DNA from: Pontibacillus marinus BH030004 = DSM 16465
GTDB lineage: Bacteria > Bacillota > Bacilli > Bacillales > BH030062
Length of the DNA stretch: 46,344 bases
NCBI RefSeq assembly: GCF_000425225.1
Contig: NZ_KE384334.1
Coordinates: forward strand, 94,382-140,725
Direction of reading: 5' to 3'
Shown: in pieces, positions 7,100 through 16,295 of the stretch
Layout of the letters: the number at the start of each line of letters is the position of its first letter
Numbering within the stretch: position 1 is the first letter of the stretch
Position numbers and translations under genes: made by a program
The notes under the pieces: model-generated
What the model was told of the DNA's origin: nothing
The model's database searches: none
What the model saw: the letters and a program-made list of their open reading frames with translations, nothing else

Positions 7100-9658
7100 T
7101 TATAAACCACATTTTAATTGAGCACCACAGTTCGTGCATGTGTTACAGCCGCCTACGTCTTGAATTTTTCCTTCACGACATACTGGGCAAGTGTTTCCTA
7201 CTTCTGAACCGATTGTAACATCGGTTTTATCAAGTTCATGAACAGTATCCATTAATACGACTTTTGGCTTTTCATCTTCAAATAGTTCTTGTTGTTCTTC
7301 CACGCCATTTTCTTCAGCTTTCAGTGTTAACACTTGTGCATCACGGCTTCCATCAACGTAAACTGTTCCGCCTTTTGCACCACCGCGATATAGACGCTGA
7401 TAAACATTTTCTACTTGTTCTACACTATAACCTTTTGGAGCGTTTACAGTCTTAGAAATTGAACTGTCTACCCAACGCTGAATCACACATTGAGTATCTG
7501 CGTGAGATTCCGGCGCTAGATCCATAGCTGTTACAAACCAGTCAGGTAAATTGTTAGGATCTTGGTCTGGATTTTCGTCTAAGAATTCTTGAACGATTTC
7601 AGCCTTCACTTCGATAAACTTCCCTAAACGTCCACTTCTGAAGTAAGAGAAGGAGAAGTATGGTTCAAGACCTGTTGCAACGCCTACCATCGTTCCTGTA
7701 GAGCCGGTTGGGGCTACGGTTAATAGGTGTGAGTTGCGAATTCCATGTTCTAACACGCCCTGACGAATATCTTCAGGCATATCTTTCATATAACCTGTGT
7801 TAATAAAGCGTGTTCGAAGTTCACGTGTTTCATCATCTGTTTTTCCAACTAAGAATGGGAAGCTTCCCTTTTCTTTGGCAAGGTCAATGGAAGCACGATA
7901 AGCTGTTGTCGCGATTGTTTCGAAAATCTGATCGACTACTTGGTTCCCTTCTTCTGACCCATATGCTGTTTCTGTATAGATTAGCAGGTCATGTAAGCCC
8001 ATTACACCTAGGCCCACACGGCGTTCACCAAGTGCTTGCTTCTTATTTTCTTCTAAGAAATAAGGTGTAGCGTCGATCACGTTATCCTGCATTCGCACAC
8101 CTGTACGAACGGTGCTTTTTAGCTTTTCAAAGTCTACAGTCTTAGACTCGCGATCAGCCATTGAAGCAAGGTTCACAGCAGCTAAGTTACAGACAGAGTA
8201 AGGTGCAAGTGGTTGTTCTCCACATGGGTTGGTTGCGACAACCTTTTGTCCATAACTAGTTGCGTTTGTTTTTTCATTTGCATTATCAATGAAAAAGATA
8301 CCTGGCTCTGCGGAGTATGTTGCACAAATGTTAATCAGGTTCCATAGTTCCTTCGCTTTTAAGCGACGGTACGTACGGATTTTGTAGCCCATTTCTTCCC
8401 ATTCGCGAACGTCACCAACACTATGCCAATTTTCATTGTAAGCTTTCATATCTTCTTCGTTATATTGTTCAACATCTGGGAAACGAAGCTCATAATCGCC
8501 GTCGTTTTCCACTGCTTCCATGAAGTCATTTGTTAAGCAAACAGAGATATTCGCTCCTGTTAAAAACTCTGAGTTGTGTACAGAGTATGTTCCACCTTCA
8601 TGAAGCTTCTCTTCTGCATCAGCGATGACTTTATTTGTGAAGCCGCCTTGGCCTTCAATGTTCTTGTAGTTTACAATGCCTTGATACATATCACGTTCTG
8701 ACTCTGATAAAGGAGTGAACTTCAATTTCGCTTCTGCTTGTTTCTTAATCGCTTCATCATCTGTTGTTTGGATTAAGAAACGTAGAATTCTTGGGTTTTG
8801 CATTTTCGAAATAATAAATTCAATAATATCAGGATGCCAGTCAGCTAGCATGATCATTTGCGCACCACGGCGCGAGCCACCTTGCTCAACTAGGTGTGTC
8901 AGCTTTGCAATGTCATCTAGCCAAGAAACAGAGCCAGAGGATTTTCCGTTTACTCCTCTTGCTAGTGCGTTGCGAGGTCGCAGTGTTGATCCGTTTGTAC
9001 CAACGCCTCCACCACGGCTCATGATTTCCATCACTTGCTTTCGGTGGTCTGAAATACCTTCACGTGAATCTTGTATGAATGGCATTACGTAACAGTTAAA
9101 ATAGGTTACGTCAGTATTTGCCCCTGCTCCGTATAATACGCGTCCAGCAGGAATGAAGTTTAAATTAGAAAGTTCTTGATAAAAGTGTTCTTTCCATTCT
9201 TTTTCTTTCTCTTCAGTTTCTTCAACGGAAGAAAGGCCTGTAGCATTTCTAAGAGCGATTTGCTCATAATAAATTTCTAGAGGCTTATCTATAATGTCTA
9301 GAGGTCTTGAGATGATACCTGTTTCCCGTTCATCCTCTTGATCCAATACATGAACAAATTCAGAATCAACATGTACTTCAGCTTTTGCATTTTCCCAATC
9401 AATGGACTTAATGATTCCCAAACCACGAGCTGGAAACTTTGGATCCTCTTTGATTGTTAGAACGACAAAATCGCCAGGAGTTAATGTGATTTTTTCCGTA
9501 TCTTTAAATGCGTATCGATCAAGCATGACTAATCGGGATACACCTGAGTGGGTTGTGTTCATATCTGGGGTGATAGGGTGGACTTGGGAGAATAAACGAA
9601 TATCCTCATTCAAACGCTCCACATTCATGTTTTTAAGCGCATCTTTTACCGCTTGCAT
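7100..9658 (-). CDS. nrdJ: Adenosylcobalamin-dependent class II ribonucleotide reductase
   Basis: NrdJ reduces ribonucleotides to deoxyribonucleotides using adenosylcobalamin as radical source and does not need oxygen. The 852-residue protein has the first redox cysteine in FNCYVMPF (about residue 188), the active-site segment NPCGEQPLAPYSVCNLAAVNL split as NPCGEQPLAP (about 476) then YSVCNLAAVNL, and a cysteine-rich C-terminal tail with CPVC and CNTCTNCG typical of this NrdJ type. The start has GAGGAGA 9-10 bases upstream. B. subtilis has no nrdJ at this locus. Two NrdR-type boxes upstream suggest repression by NrdR. I see no cobalamin riboswitch in the leader. Confidence 0.95.
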   Translation of the reverse strand: MQAVKDALKNMNVERLNEDIRLFSQVHPITPDMNTTHSGVSRLVMLDRYAFKDTEKITLTPGDFVVLTIKEDPKFPARGLGIIKSIDWENAKAEVHVDSEFVHVLDQEDERETGIISRPLDIIDKPLEIYYEQIALRNATGLSSVEETEEKEKEWKEHFYQELSNLNFIPAGRVLYGAGANTDVTYFNCYVMPFIQDSREGISDHRKQVMEIMSRGGGVGTNGSTLRPRNALARGVNGKSSGSVSWLDDIAKLTHLVEQGGSRRGAQMIMLADWHPDIIEFIISKMQNPRILRFLIQTTDDEAIKKQAEAKLKFTPLSESERDMYQGIVNYKNIEGQGGFTNKVIADAEEKLHEGGTYSVHNSEFLTGANISVCLTNDFMEAVENDGDYELRFPDVEQYNEEDMKAYNENWHSVGDVREWEEMGYKIRTYRRLKAKELWNLINICATYSAEPGIFFIDNANEKTNATSYGQKVVATNPCGEQPLAPYSVCNLAAVNLASMADRESKTVDFEKLKSTVRTGVRMQDNVIDATPYFLEENKKQALGERRVGLGVMGLHDLLIYTETAYGSEEGNQVVDQIFETIATTAYRASIDLAKEKGSFPFLVGKTDDETRELRTRFINTGYMKDMPEDIRQGVLEHGIRNSHLLTVAPTGSTGTMVGVATGLEPYFSFSYFRSGRLGKFIEVKAEIVQEFLDENPDQDPNNLPDWFVTAMDLAPESHADTQCVIQRWVDSSISKTVNAPKGYSVEQVENVYQRLYRGGAKGGTVYVDGSRDAQVLTLKAEENGVEEQQELFEDEKPKVVLMDTVHELDKTDVTIGSEVGNTCPVCREGKIQDVGGCNTCTNCGAQLKCGL

Positions 9659-9769
9659 GTGCTCATCTCTCCTCTATCAATTTCTTATTGTTGACTTATC
9701 TATGATGAAGTTTTATGATTTTGATTCCGTCAACGTGATAACTATAACTTACCATAGCTTTAAAACTAG

Positions 9770-9817
9770 TTTCAATATATAGTGCTCGAAAAAATAAATT
9801 CTTACTATATATTGTGT
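9770..9817 (-). promoter_or_regulatory. Tandem NrdR-box operator of nrdJ
   Basis: Two 16-bp boxes fit the NrdR consensus acaCwATATAtwGtgt: TTTCAATATATAGTGC at 9770-9785 and TTACTATATATTGTGT at 9802-9817. They start 32 bp apart, leaving 16 bp between, which is three helical turns and the geometry described for NrdR operators. They lie 110-160 bp upstream of the nrdJ start. The nrdR gene itself is not in this window. Confidence 0.8.
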
Positions 9818-10085
9818 TTTGAACAACTATTAACCAAGTTGTCAATCATAAGAATGGCTAATAAATGAAGATATTCAAAGCAAATAAAAGCAAATAGAGT
9901 TTTATACTAGATTCACCTACTTTTTTGTCATTTGCCATACTTTACATATTTTCATTCAGATAGAATAATCGCTTAAAAACAGGGTTTGATAAACCTATCG
10001 AATAAACGTTATAATGTTCATGGTAAAAAAACATGACTAAAGTACGAGAAAGAAATTCAACACATCCAAAGTTAAGAACGAAAAA
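9818..10085. other. AT-rich gene-free stretch between nrdJ and yqhL
   Basis: Together with the flanking sites this forms a roughly 500-bp intergenic region. No ORF with a ribosome binding site is seen on either strand. Apart from the listed promoter-like sequences it contains only AT-rich sequence without clear hairpins. Confidence 0.6.
9986..10015 (+). promoter_or_regulatory. Promoter-like sequence, distal
   Basis: TTGATA and a perfect TATAAT are separated by 18 bases, about 140 bases upstream of yqhL. It could drive a longer yqhL transcript. Consensus match only. Confidence 0.35.
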
Positions 10086-10089
10086 GTCT

Positions 10090-10118
10090 TTGAAACTTTA
10101 TCAAAACACACCTATAAT
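10090..10118 (+). promoter_or_regulatory. Sigma-A promoter of yqhL
   Basis: TTGAAA and a perfect TATAAT are separated by exactly 17 bases, giving a start about 30 bases before the yqhL start codon. Confidence 0.75.
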
Positions 10119-10154
10119 AGACTAGGAACATGAGAGAGAATTGGGGGAGAAAAT

Positions 10155-10529
10155 ATGTGGTATTTACTAGCTGCTCTAGTAGCGATTATTGGTTATGCTG
10201 TCTTCAAATATGTTATGCAAAGACGCTATCTAACAACGCTTACAGAGGAAGAATTCAAGCAAGGTTATCGTAAAGCTCAATTAATAGATGTCCGTGAACC
10301 AAACGAATTTAAAGGTGGGCACATCCTAGGTGCTCGTAACATTCCAGTGACGCAATTGAAGCAAAGAACTCAAGAAGTGCGTCCTGATAAACCCGTTTAT
10401 CTTTATTGCCAAAACGGAACACGTGCTGCCCGCGCAGCGAATATCCTTCACAAAAAAGGATATAAGGATATAAACCAGCTCCAAGGTGGATTTAAAAAAT
10501 GGGGCGGCAAAATTAAAACGAACGCTTAA
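10155..10529 (+). CDS. yqhL: Membrane-anchored rhodanese-like protein YqhL
   Basis: A 124-residue single-domain rhodanese with an N-terminal membrane helix (residues about 2-22). The rhodanese fold starts at LTEEEFKQGYRKAQLIDVREPNEF, written here in parts: IDVREPNEF followed by GGHILGARNIP. The persulfide-accepting cysteine is Cys85 in the loop CQNGTRAA. A sulfur-transfer role is expected; the acceptor is unknown. The start has GGGGGAG 6 bases upstream and follows a good promoter. It is a monocistronic unit ended by a bidirectional terminator. Confidence 0.9.
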   Translation: MWYLLAALVAIIGYAVFKYVMQRRYLTTLTEEEFKQGYRKAQLIDVREPNEFKGGHILGARNIPVTQLKQRTQEVRPDKPVYLYCQNGTRAARAANILHKKGYKDINQLQGGFKKWGGKIKTNA

Positions 10530-10535
10530 ATTCAA

Positions 10536-10580
10536 TAAAAAACCCGCAGAGATTCATTTACTCTCTGCGGGTTCTTCTTT
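10536..10580. terminator. Bidirectional terminator between yqhL and the HAD gene
   Basis: A 12-bp stem AACCCGCAGAGA/TCTCTGCGGGTT lies between the convergent genes, with CTTCTTTT on plus and a T6 run on minus. Confidence 0.85.
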
Positions 10581-10598
10581 TGTTCAACCGTATTTAAC

Positions 10599-11393
10599 TC
10601 ATTTATTTAGAGAATCTAGTATTGGAAACAATTCTTTTAGATGTTCTATTTCATAGTCCGGTTCCACATCGAGCTTTTCTTTATTCTCCCGATTAATCCA
10701 CACTGATTTCATTCCAACTCGTGTTGCACCTAGAATATCTGTATTTAAATTGTCTCCTACCATAATGACTCGATCTTTAGATACCCCCATCCTATCTAGT
10801 GCATGCTCAAAGATCGAGGGATCGGGCTTCCCTTTTCCAAAAGCACCTGAGATGATAATGTCATCAAAATAAGGGGCTAATTCTGGTGTCATCTCTAACT
10901 TATTGTTTTGCAGGTTAGGTGAACCATTTGTTAAAAGGATAAGCTTATACTCACCTTGCAGTTCCTCTAACACTCGTAATGACTCTTCATAGAGAAATGG
11001 GTTCTTTTTACGTTCGATCGGGAACTGTTCAGCCAGCTTTTCACCAAACGCCTTATCTTCAATCCCTATTCGTTTTAAACCTCTTATCCAGGCTTCTTTT
11101 CTATAGGTAGGGACAATTTCTTTCATCTTTTGAAATTGCTCATGATGTTCATCATCCAAAAAATCTCCCCATAAGCCTTCGAAAGGATTAATTCCAATGT
11201 TTTTCGTGAATTCGTACGTCTCGTAAGTGGCATATAGTTTCTTCGCTTCTTCTCGTACTACTTCTTCTAGCTTTTCAGGATCAACATTATATTTTTCTTC
11301 AGCTATACGACAAGTAGCTTTAAAAGCTTCTCTCACGCTCTTTTTATCCCAAAGCAACGTATCATCAAGATCGAATACAACAGCTTGAATCAT
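10599..11393 (-). CDS. HAD-family hydrolase, candidate phosphoserine phosphatase
   Basis: A 264-residue haloacid-dehalogenase hydrolase with all motifs: DLDDTLL near the N-terminus (nucleophile Asp8 and Asp10), LLTNGSP (motif II), [12 protein letters not shown] (motif III Lys) and [13 protein letters not shown] (motif IV). The long helical insert after motif I is a C1-type cap. It lies 14 bases downstream of serA in the serC-serA unit, which lacks a recognisable serB. The context suggests it could hydrolyse O-phosphoserine; it resembles B. subtilis YsaA in size and layout. HAD specificity cannot be read from sequence, so that role is inferred. Confidence 0.85.
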   Translation of the reverse strand: MIQAVVFDLDDTLLWDKKSVREAFKATCRIAEEKYNVDPEKLEEVVREEAKKLYATYETYEFTKNIGINPFEGLWGDFLDDEHHEQFQKMKEIVPTYRKEAWIRGLKRIGIEDKAFGEKLAEQFPIERKKNPFLYEESLRVLEELQGEYKLILLTNGSPNLQNNKLEMTPELAPYFDDIIISGAFGKGKPDPSIFEHALDRMGVSKDRVIMVGDNLNTDILGATRVGMKSVWINRENKEKLDVEPDYEIEHLKELFPILDSLNK

Positions 11394-11407
11394 CGACTCC
11401 CTCTTTC

Positions 11408-12574
11408 TTATATGACTCTCACATGAAGAACACCTTCAATATTCTTCACTAGGTCAATTAAATCTTCATTATTCAAAACATCTTGATCTAAATCGATTAA
11501 CGTGTACGCCCATTCGTCTTTACTGCGATTTACCATATCTGCGATGTTGATCGATTGAGTTGCTAATAAAGAAGCAATTTGTCCAACCATGTTCGGAATA
11601 TTTTGGTGGACAACAGCTAACCTCTTTCTTCCTTTAAACGGCATGTGTACATCAGGAAAGTTGACTGAGTTGTGAATGTTACCTGTTTCTAAAAATTGCT
11701 TAATTTGACTAGCAGCCATAGCGGCACAGTTTTCTTCTGATTCATAAGTCGATGCTCCTAAATGAGGGATAGCCGTTACATTTTCCATTTGAAGTAATTC
11801 CTCATTAGGGAAGTCCGTAACATAACTGTCTACAATATTGTTTTCGATCGCTTCCTTTAATTCGTTCTCCTCAACTAGTTCCCCTCGAGAGAAGTTTAAT
11901 ATTTTCATACCTGGCTTCATTTTGCTGAAAGCATCTGCGTTCAACATTTGTTTTGTCTTATCTGTTAAAGGAACATGCATGGTGATATAATCACATGTTT
12001 GGAAAATATCTTCTAAATCATTGGCACGTTGAACATCACCGTTTAGCTGCCATGCCGTGTTCACTGAAATAAATGGGTCATAGGCGATGACATCCATACC
12101 TAGAGATGATGCATCATTTGCTACTAATGCACCAATAGCCCCAACACCGATAATTCCTAAACGTTTCCCTCGAACTTCTGTACCGACAAAGCCCTTTTTC
12201 CCTGCTTCTACTTTCTTAGGAACCTCACTTCCATTCCCTTGTAAACCATTTGTCCAATTCACTGCAGAGAACAGGTTTCTTGAAGACGCGATTAAGCTCA
12301 TCAATACTAACTCTTTAACAGCGTTGGCATTTGCACCAGGCGTATTAAATACTACGACGCCTCTTTCGGTTAAGTCATCTACAGGAATATTATTCACACC
12401 AACTCCAGATCTTGCAACAGCTTTTACTGAGGAAGGGATGGATTCTTCCTCTAACTTGTAACTACGTAAGAGAATAGCATCTGCATCATTCACATCCCCT
12501 ACTTGATAAGCATCATCATTTAATACGGCTAATCCTTTGTCTGCAATGGAATTATAGACTTGAATGTTATACAT
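11408..12574 (-). CDS. serA: D-3-phosphoglycerate dehydrogenase, short form
   Basis: This enzyme oxidises 3-phosphoglycerate to 3-phosphohydroxypyruvate with NAD, the first committed step of serine synthesis. The 388-residue protein has the nucleotide-binding motif [15 protein letters not shown], the catalytic-domain segments [12 protein letters not shown] and FSRGELV, and [14 protein letters not shown] with the active-site histidine. A C-terminal ACT domain (about residues 315-388, [20 protein letters not shown]) is the likely serine sensor. It lacks the intervening domain of the 525-residue B. subtilis SerA. It is 12 bases downstream of serC and shares the T-box control. Confidence 0.95.
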   Translation of the reverse strand: MYNIQVYNSIADKGLAVLNDDAYQVGDVNDADAILLRSYKLEEESIPSSVKAVARSGVGVNNIPVDDLTERGVVVFNTPGANANAVKELVLMSLIASSRNLFSAVNWTNGLQGNGSEVPKKVEAGKKGFVGTEVRGKRLGIIGVGAIGALVANDASSLGMDVIAYDPFISVNTAWQLNGDVQRANDLEDIFQTCDYITMHVPLTDKTKQMLNADAFSKMKPGMKILNFSRGELVEENELKEAIENNIVDSYVTDFPNEELLQMENVTAIPHLGASTYESEENCAAMAASQIKQFLETGNIHNSVNFPDVHMPFKGRKRLAVVHQNIPNMVGQIASLLATQSINIADMVNRSKDEWAYTLIDLDQDVLNNEDLIDLVKNIEGVLHVRVI

Positions 12575-12586
12575 ATATACTCCTCC

Positions 12587-13669
12587 TTATTGGTGTTTTG
12601 CTTCAAATTCTTTCATGAAATCTATAAGTGTTTGGACACCTTCTAAAGGCATAGCATTGTATAAGCTTGCTCGCATGCCACCTGTTGAACGGTGCCCTTT
12701 TAATGAAATGAGACCTTTTGATTCAGCTAATTTAAGAAATTCTTGATCTAACTCTTCTGAATCCGTTGTAAAAGGGATGTTCATTAACGAACGGCTTTCT
12801 TCTTCAACGTGATTCGAAAACAATGGTGATTGATCTATATAGTGATATAGCAATGAAGCTTTATCATGGTTCATTTTTTCAATGGCTTCTATTCCACCTA
12901 AATCCTTTATCCATTCGAGAACTAGTTTTGTCACATAGATTTGAAAGGTTGGTGGAGTGTTATAAATCGATCCTGCTTTAGCATAGGTTTCATAATCTAA
13001 CATAGCCGGAAGGTCTTCTTGATGAGTTCCAACTAAGTCCTCTCTTACAATCACAACTGTTACACCTGCTGGTCCCATATTCTTTTGTGCGCCTGCATAA
13101 ATTAGATCAAACTTCGAAATGTCAAAAGTTTCAGATAATATATTGGATGACATATCAGCTACTAGTGGAACATTACCTGTGTCTGGAATCTCCGTAAAAC
13201 GCGTTCCTTTTATTGTGTTGTTTGTAGTGATATGGACATAATCTGTATTCGGTTCAATATCACTCTTAATTATAGAAGGAATGGTTGTGAAGTTTTGATC
13301 CTTAGAAGAAGCTAATATGGATACTTCACCTTGTTTTTTCGCTTCTTTTATTGCCTTTTCAGCCCATGAGCCTGTATTTACATAATAAGCATGGTTGTGT
13401 TTGTTCATGAGATTCATTGGAACCATGGAAAACTGTAAGGATGCACCGCCCTGAATAAAGAGCACTTTGTAGTTTTCAGGTATATCCATGAGCTCCCTTA
13501 ATAATTGTTCAGCCTGCTTTATAATTTCTTCAAAATGAGAGGAACGGTGGCTCATTTCCATAACCGACATTCCTAGTCCTTGATAAGATAGTAATTCTTG
13601 TTGTAGCTTTTCGAGTACTGATTTAGGTAATACTGATGGTCCAGCTGAAAAGTTATAAATTTGTTCCAT
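12587..13669 (-). CDS. serC: Phosphoserine aminotransferase
   Basis: SerC transfers an amino group from glutamate to 3-phosphohydroxypyruvate, giving O-phosphoserine, using PLP. The 360-residue length is standard. The N-terminus YNFSAGPSVLP and the Lys-containing segment FDLIYAGAQKNMGPAG (PLP lysine) are diagnostic; the C-terminus has GHRSTGGMRASLYNA. It is the first gene of the serC-serA-HAD operon behind a T-box leader. AGAGGGG is 8 bases before the ATG. Confidence 0.96.
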   Translation of the reverse strand: MEQIYNFSAGPSVLPKSVLEKLQQELLSYQGLGMSVMEMSHRSSHFEEIIKQAEQLLRELMDIPENYKVLFIQGGASLQFSMVPMNLMNKHNHAYYVNTGSWAEKAIKEAKKQGEVSILASSKDQNFTTIPSIIKSDIEPNTDYVHITTNNTIKGTRFTEIPDTGNVPLVADMSSNILSETFDISKFDLIYAGAQKNMGPAGVTVVIVREDLVGTHQEDLPAMLDYETYAKAGSIYNTPPTFQIYVTKLVLEWIKDLGGIEAIEKMNHDKASLLYHYIDQSPLFSNHVEEESRSLMNIPFTTDSEELDQEFLKLAESKGLISLKGHRSTGGMRASLYNAMPLEGVQTLIDFMKEFEAKHQ

Positions 13670-13703
13670 ATACGCAACCCCTCTTCTTGAAAATTATTGA
13701 AAA

Positions 13704-13940
13704 ACAAAAAAACTTTCGTCCCCAATCGTAAGGGGCGAAAGTTTTCGCGGTACCACCCTAATTTTCGCTATTTCCATAGCCTTCATTAGTTATGCGTAAC
13801 GTGCATTCACGGACAGTCCTACTTCTATTTCGAGCTGTCTACTCAAAAGTGCTTTTCATTATGTGGAAATACTAGTTCACACCACCCACTAGCTCTCTGT
13901 CATTTCCTCTCATAATGAACGTATCTTCTTCTTCGTATTT
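13704..13940 (-). ncRNA. T-box riboswitch, likely Ser(AGC) specific
   Basis: The minus strand carries the T-box sequence AGGGTGGTACCGCG (13746-13759), followed by a GC-rich terminator hairpin (13710-13744) and a T7 run. Upstream stem I is recognisable from AGAGAGCTAG, the GGTGG loop and TGTGAACTAG. The specifier loop reads GAAAAGCACTTTTGAG, placing AGC (Ser) at 13851-13853. Uncharged tRNA-Ser would favour read-through into serC-serA-HAD. The 5' boundary is approximate. Confidence 0.92.
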
Positions 13941-13985
13941 ACTATTAAAATTTTGTTGTTTATATATTAATGATTGTTTCATATT

Positions 13986-14014
13986 AGCATACGTAAAATA
14001 AAAACTTTTATCAA
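13986..14014 (-). promoter_or_regulatory. Promoter of the serC T-box leader
   Basis: TTGATA and TATGCT on the minus strand are separated by 17 bases and lie about 45-75 bases upstream of the T-box leader start. Confidence 0.5.
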
Positions 14015-14241
14015 AATTTACACGATTTAAACGACATCGTCAAGGGGCTTTTTCAATTTAATGCTTTAATTTTTTAAATTTTTTATGTAGTAGAGAAAGT
14101 TAGATTCTGGAAGATGCTTTAGCAGAGGTGATTTCGGCTTTTTTGAGAGTTATTCCGTTATAGCCCCCTTATGTGCAAGACTTGGATTCGAGATAAAGTG
14201 CTGAGGAGGTAGTGCAGGGGCGAGGGAATTCGGCGTCTAGC
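14015..14241. other. Gene-free stretch with a degenerate dispersed-repeat end
   Basis: No gene is seen. At 14169-14185 the sequence TTATGTGCAAGACTTGG is a 2-mismatch copy of the terminal motif of the dispersed repeats at 26.8, 27.3 and 46.2 kb, preceded by TTCCGTTATAGCC. It may be a remnant of that family beside the minisatellite. Confidence 0.45.
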
Positions 14242-14690
14242 CGAGGGATTCTCCGCCCGGGGGTGAGATTCTCCTTCCTGCGCGTGGGATTCTCATCCTG
14301 GGGTGTGGGATTCTCCTCCTGGGGTGTGGGATTCTCCTCCCAGGGCGTGGGATTCTCCTTCCTGCGCGTGGGATTCTCCTCCTGGGGTGTGGGATTCTCC
14401 TCCCGGGCGTGGGATTCTCCTTCCTGCGCGTGAGATTCTCCTTCCTGCGCGTGAGATTCTCCTTCCTGCGCGTGGGACTCTCCTTCCTGCGCGTGGGATT
14501 CTCATCCTGGGGTGTGGGATTCTCATCCTGGGGTGTGGGATTCTCATCCTGGGGCGTGGGATTCTCCTTCCTGCGCGTGGGATTCTCATCCTGGGGCGTG
14601 GGATTCTCCTTCCTGCGCGTGAGATTCTCCTTCCTGCGTGGGATTCTCATCCTGGGGTGTGGGATTCTCCTCCCGGGCGTGGGATTCCGT
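14242..14690. repeat. 21-bp tandem repeat (minisatellite), about 22 units
   Basis: About 22 tandem copies of a mostly 21-bp unit beginning GTGGGATTCTC, with three interleaved tail variants (CTTCCTGCGC, ATCCTGGGGT, CTCCTGGGGT or CTCCCGGGC). A few units are 19-20 bp. The array is much more GC-rich than its surroundings. Several long overlapping ORFs on both strands arise only because the period is a multiple of three; none has a convincing ribosome binding site. The first and last units are degenerate. It lies between the serC T-box promoter and the gcvPB terminator. Confidence 0.92.
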
Positions 14691-14783
14691 CGCCGCGGGA
14701 ATACTTTCCCCTCCCAAGAGCCCCCCCGCCGAACTGCATAAAGGTAACGGACCGCCACAACGGAATAAGCCTATCATAATCTT

Positions 14784-14822
14784 ACTAAAAAAATAAAAGC
14801 CCAGGGAATCCCCTAGGCTTTT
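14784..14822 (-). terminator. Terminator of the gcv operon
   Basis: A hairpin with arms AAAAGCCTAGGG and CCCTGGGCTTTT (minus strand) is followed by ATTTTTTTAG, 10 bases past the gcvPB stop. Confidence 0.8.
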
Positions 14823-14831
14823 AAGTGTAAG

Positions 14832-16295
14832 TTATTCTTCTAGCTGCTTCTCGTATCGTAAAACTGGTTTACGAGCGGCTGTTGTTTCATCCATACGGCT
14901 CACTACCGTGGTATGAGGAGCTTCTTGTACGATTTCTGGATTTTCTTCTGCTTCTGCAGAGATTTGTCTCATTGCTTCGATAAAGGCATCCAAGGTTTCT
15001 TTTGATTCGGTTTCAGTCGGTTCCACCATCATCGCTTCCTCTACGTTTAGCGGGAAGTAGATTGTAGGTGGATGATACCCGAAATCAAGCAGGCGTTTTG
15101 CCATGTCTAGTGTACGAACGCCTAATTTCTTCTGACGTTTACCAGAAAGAACAAATTCGTGTTTACAATGCTGAGTGAATGGAAGATCGAATTCTTTCTG
15201 AAGTTCTCTCATCATATAATTTGCGTTCACTACAGCAAATTCACTTACCTGACGTAAGCCTTCAGGTCCCATTGTTCGAATATACGTATAAGCACGAACA
15301 TTAATACCGAAGTTACCGTAGTAAGGCTTCACGCGACCAATGGAATCTGGACGGTCTCCATCAAAAACGAATTGGTCATCTTTTTTCGTAAGGATCGGTT
15401 TTGGTAGATATGGAGCCAGCTCTTCAGAAACACCTACTGGACCAGATCCTGGACCACCGCCCCCGTGAGGACCTGTAAATGTTTTATGCAGGTTCAAGTG
15501 AACAACATCAAAGCCCATATCGCCTGGACGAGCGTACCCCATAATTGCATTTAGGTTAGCCCCATCGTAATAAAGGCGCCCGCCTGCTTCGTGAACAATG
15601 CTTGCCATTTCAAGGATATGTTCTTCAAAAAGCCCTAGTGTGTTTGGGTTTGTAAGCATAAGAGCTGCGGTTTGATCATCCACAACACGCTTTAAGTCTT
15701 CCAAATCAACAAGACCATTTTCATTTGATTTAACTGTTACAGCTTCAAAGCCAGCTACTGTAGCAGATGCTGGGTTTGTTCCGTGAGCAGAGTCAGGCAC
15801 AATAACTTTTGTACGATTATAATCGCCATTCTTTTCATGGAAAGCTCGGATCATCATTAATCCGGTCCATTCCCCATGTGCCCCTGCAGCTGGTTGCAAT
15901 GTCACTTGGTGCATACCTGTAATCTCTTCTAAGTGTGTTTGAAGATCATACATGAGTTCTAAAGCGCCTTGAGAAGATTCTGTGCGTTGTAATGGATGCA
16001 CATGACTAAAGCCAGACATACGAGCTATATCTTCGTTGATCTTTGGATTATATTTCATCGTGCAAGAACCTAGTGGATAGAAACCAGAATCTACACCATG
16101 GTTTCGTTTCGAAAGCGCTGTGTAGTGACGCATTATCTGAAGTTCACTTACTTCAGGTAAATCTGCGTCATTTTTGCGCACATAAGCATCATCCAGTTCA
16201 ATATCAACTTCAGGAACATCTAACTCTGGTAAGCTATAACCGACACGCCCCTCTTGGCTATATTCGAAAATAACCGGAAAGTCTTGATTATGCAT
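14832..16295 (-). CDS. gcvPB: Glycine dehydrogenase (decarboxylating), subunit 2
   Basis: This is the PLP-binding half of the two-subunit P-protein, which decarboxylates glycine and passes the aminomethyl group to GcvH lipoamide. The PLP-lysine segment is [30 protein letters not shown] near the N-terminus is also typical. The frame extends to 16328, but GGGGGA before the ATG at 16295 gives 487 residues, matching B. subtilis GcvPB. This start overlaps the gcvPA stop by 8 bases (ATGCATAA), implying translational coupling of the two subunits. Confidence 0.96.
   Translation of the reverse strand: MHNQDFPVIFEYSQEGRVGYSLPELDVPEVDIELDDAYVRKNDADLPEVSELQIMRHYTALSKRNHGVDSGFYPLGSCTMKYNPKINEDIARMSGFSHVHPLQRTESSQGALELMYDLQTHLEEITGMHQVTLQPAAGAHGEWTGLMMIRAFHEKNGDYNRTKVIVPDSAHGTNPASATVAGFEAVTVKSNENGLVDLEDLKRVVDDQTAALMLTNPNTLGLFEEHILEMASIVHEAGGRLYYDGANLNAIMGYARPGDMGFDVVHLNLHKTFTGPHGGGGPGSGPVGVSEELAPYLPKPILTKKDDQFVFDGDRPDSIGRVKPYYGNFGINVRAYTYIRTMGPEGLRQVSEFAVVNANYMMRELQKEFDLPFTQHCKHEFVLSGKRQKKLGVRTLDMAKRLLDFGYHPPTIYFPLNVEEAMMVEPTETESKETLDAFIEAMRQISAEAEENPEIVQEAPHTTVVSRMDETTAARKPVLRYEKQLEE

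Noticed and set aside
9659-10154. Cobalamin riboswitch upstream of nrdJ
   Set aside because: I looked for the B12-box and associated stems on the minus strand and did not find them.
14212-14779. Several long ORFs on both strands over the 14.2-14.7 kb array, with heptapeptide repeats
   Set aside because: They arise because the repeat period is a multiple of three and lacks stops. They overlap each other on both strands, have no ribosome binding sites and no plausible protein composition.
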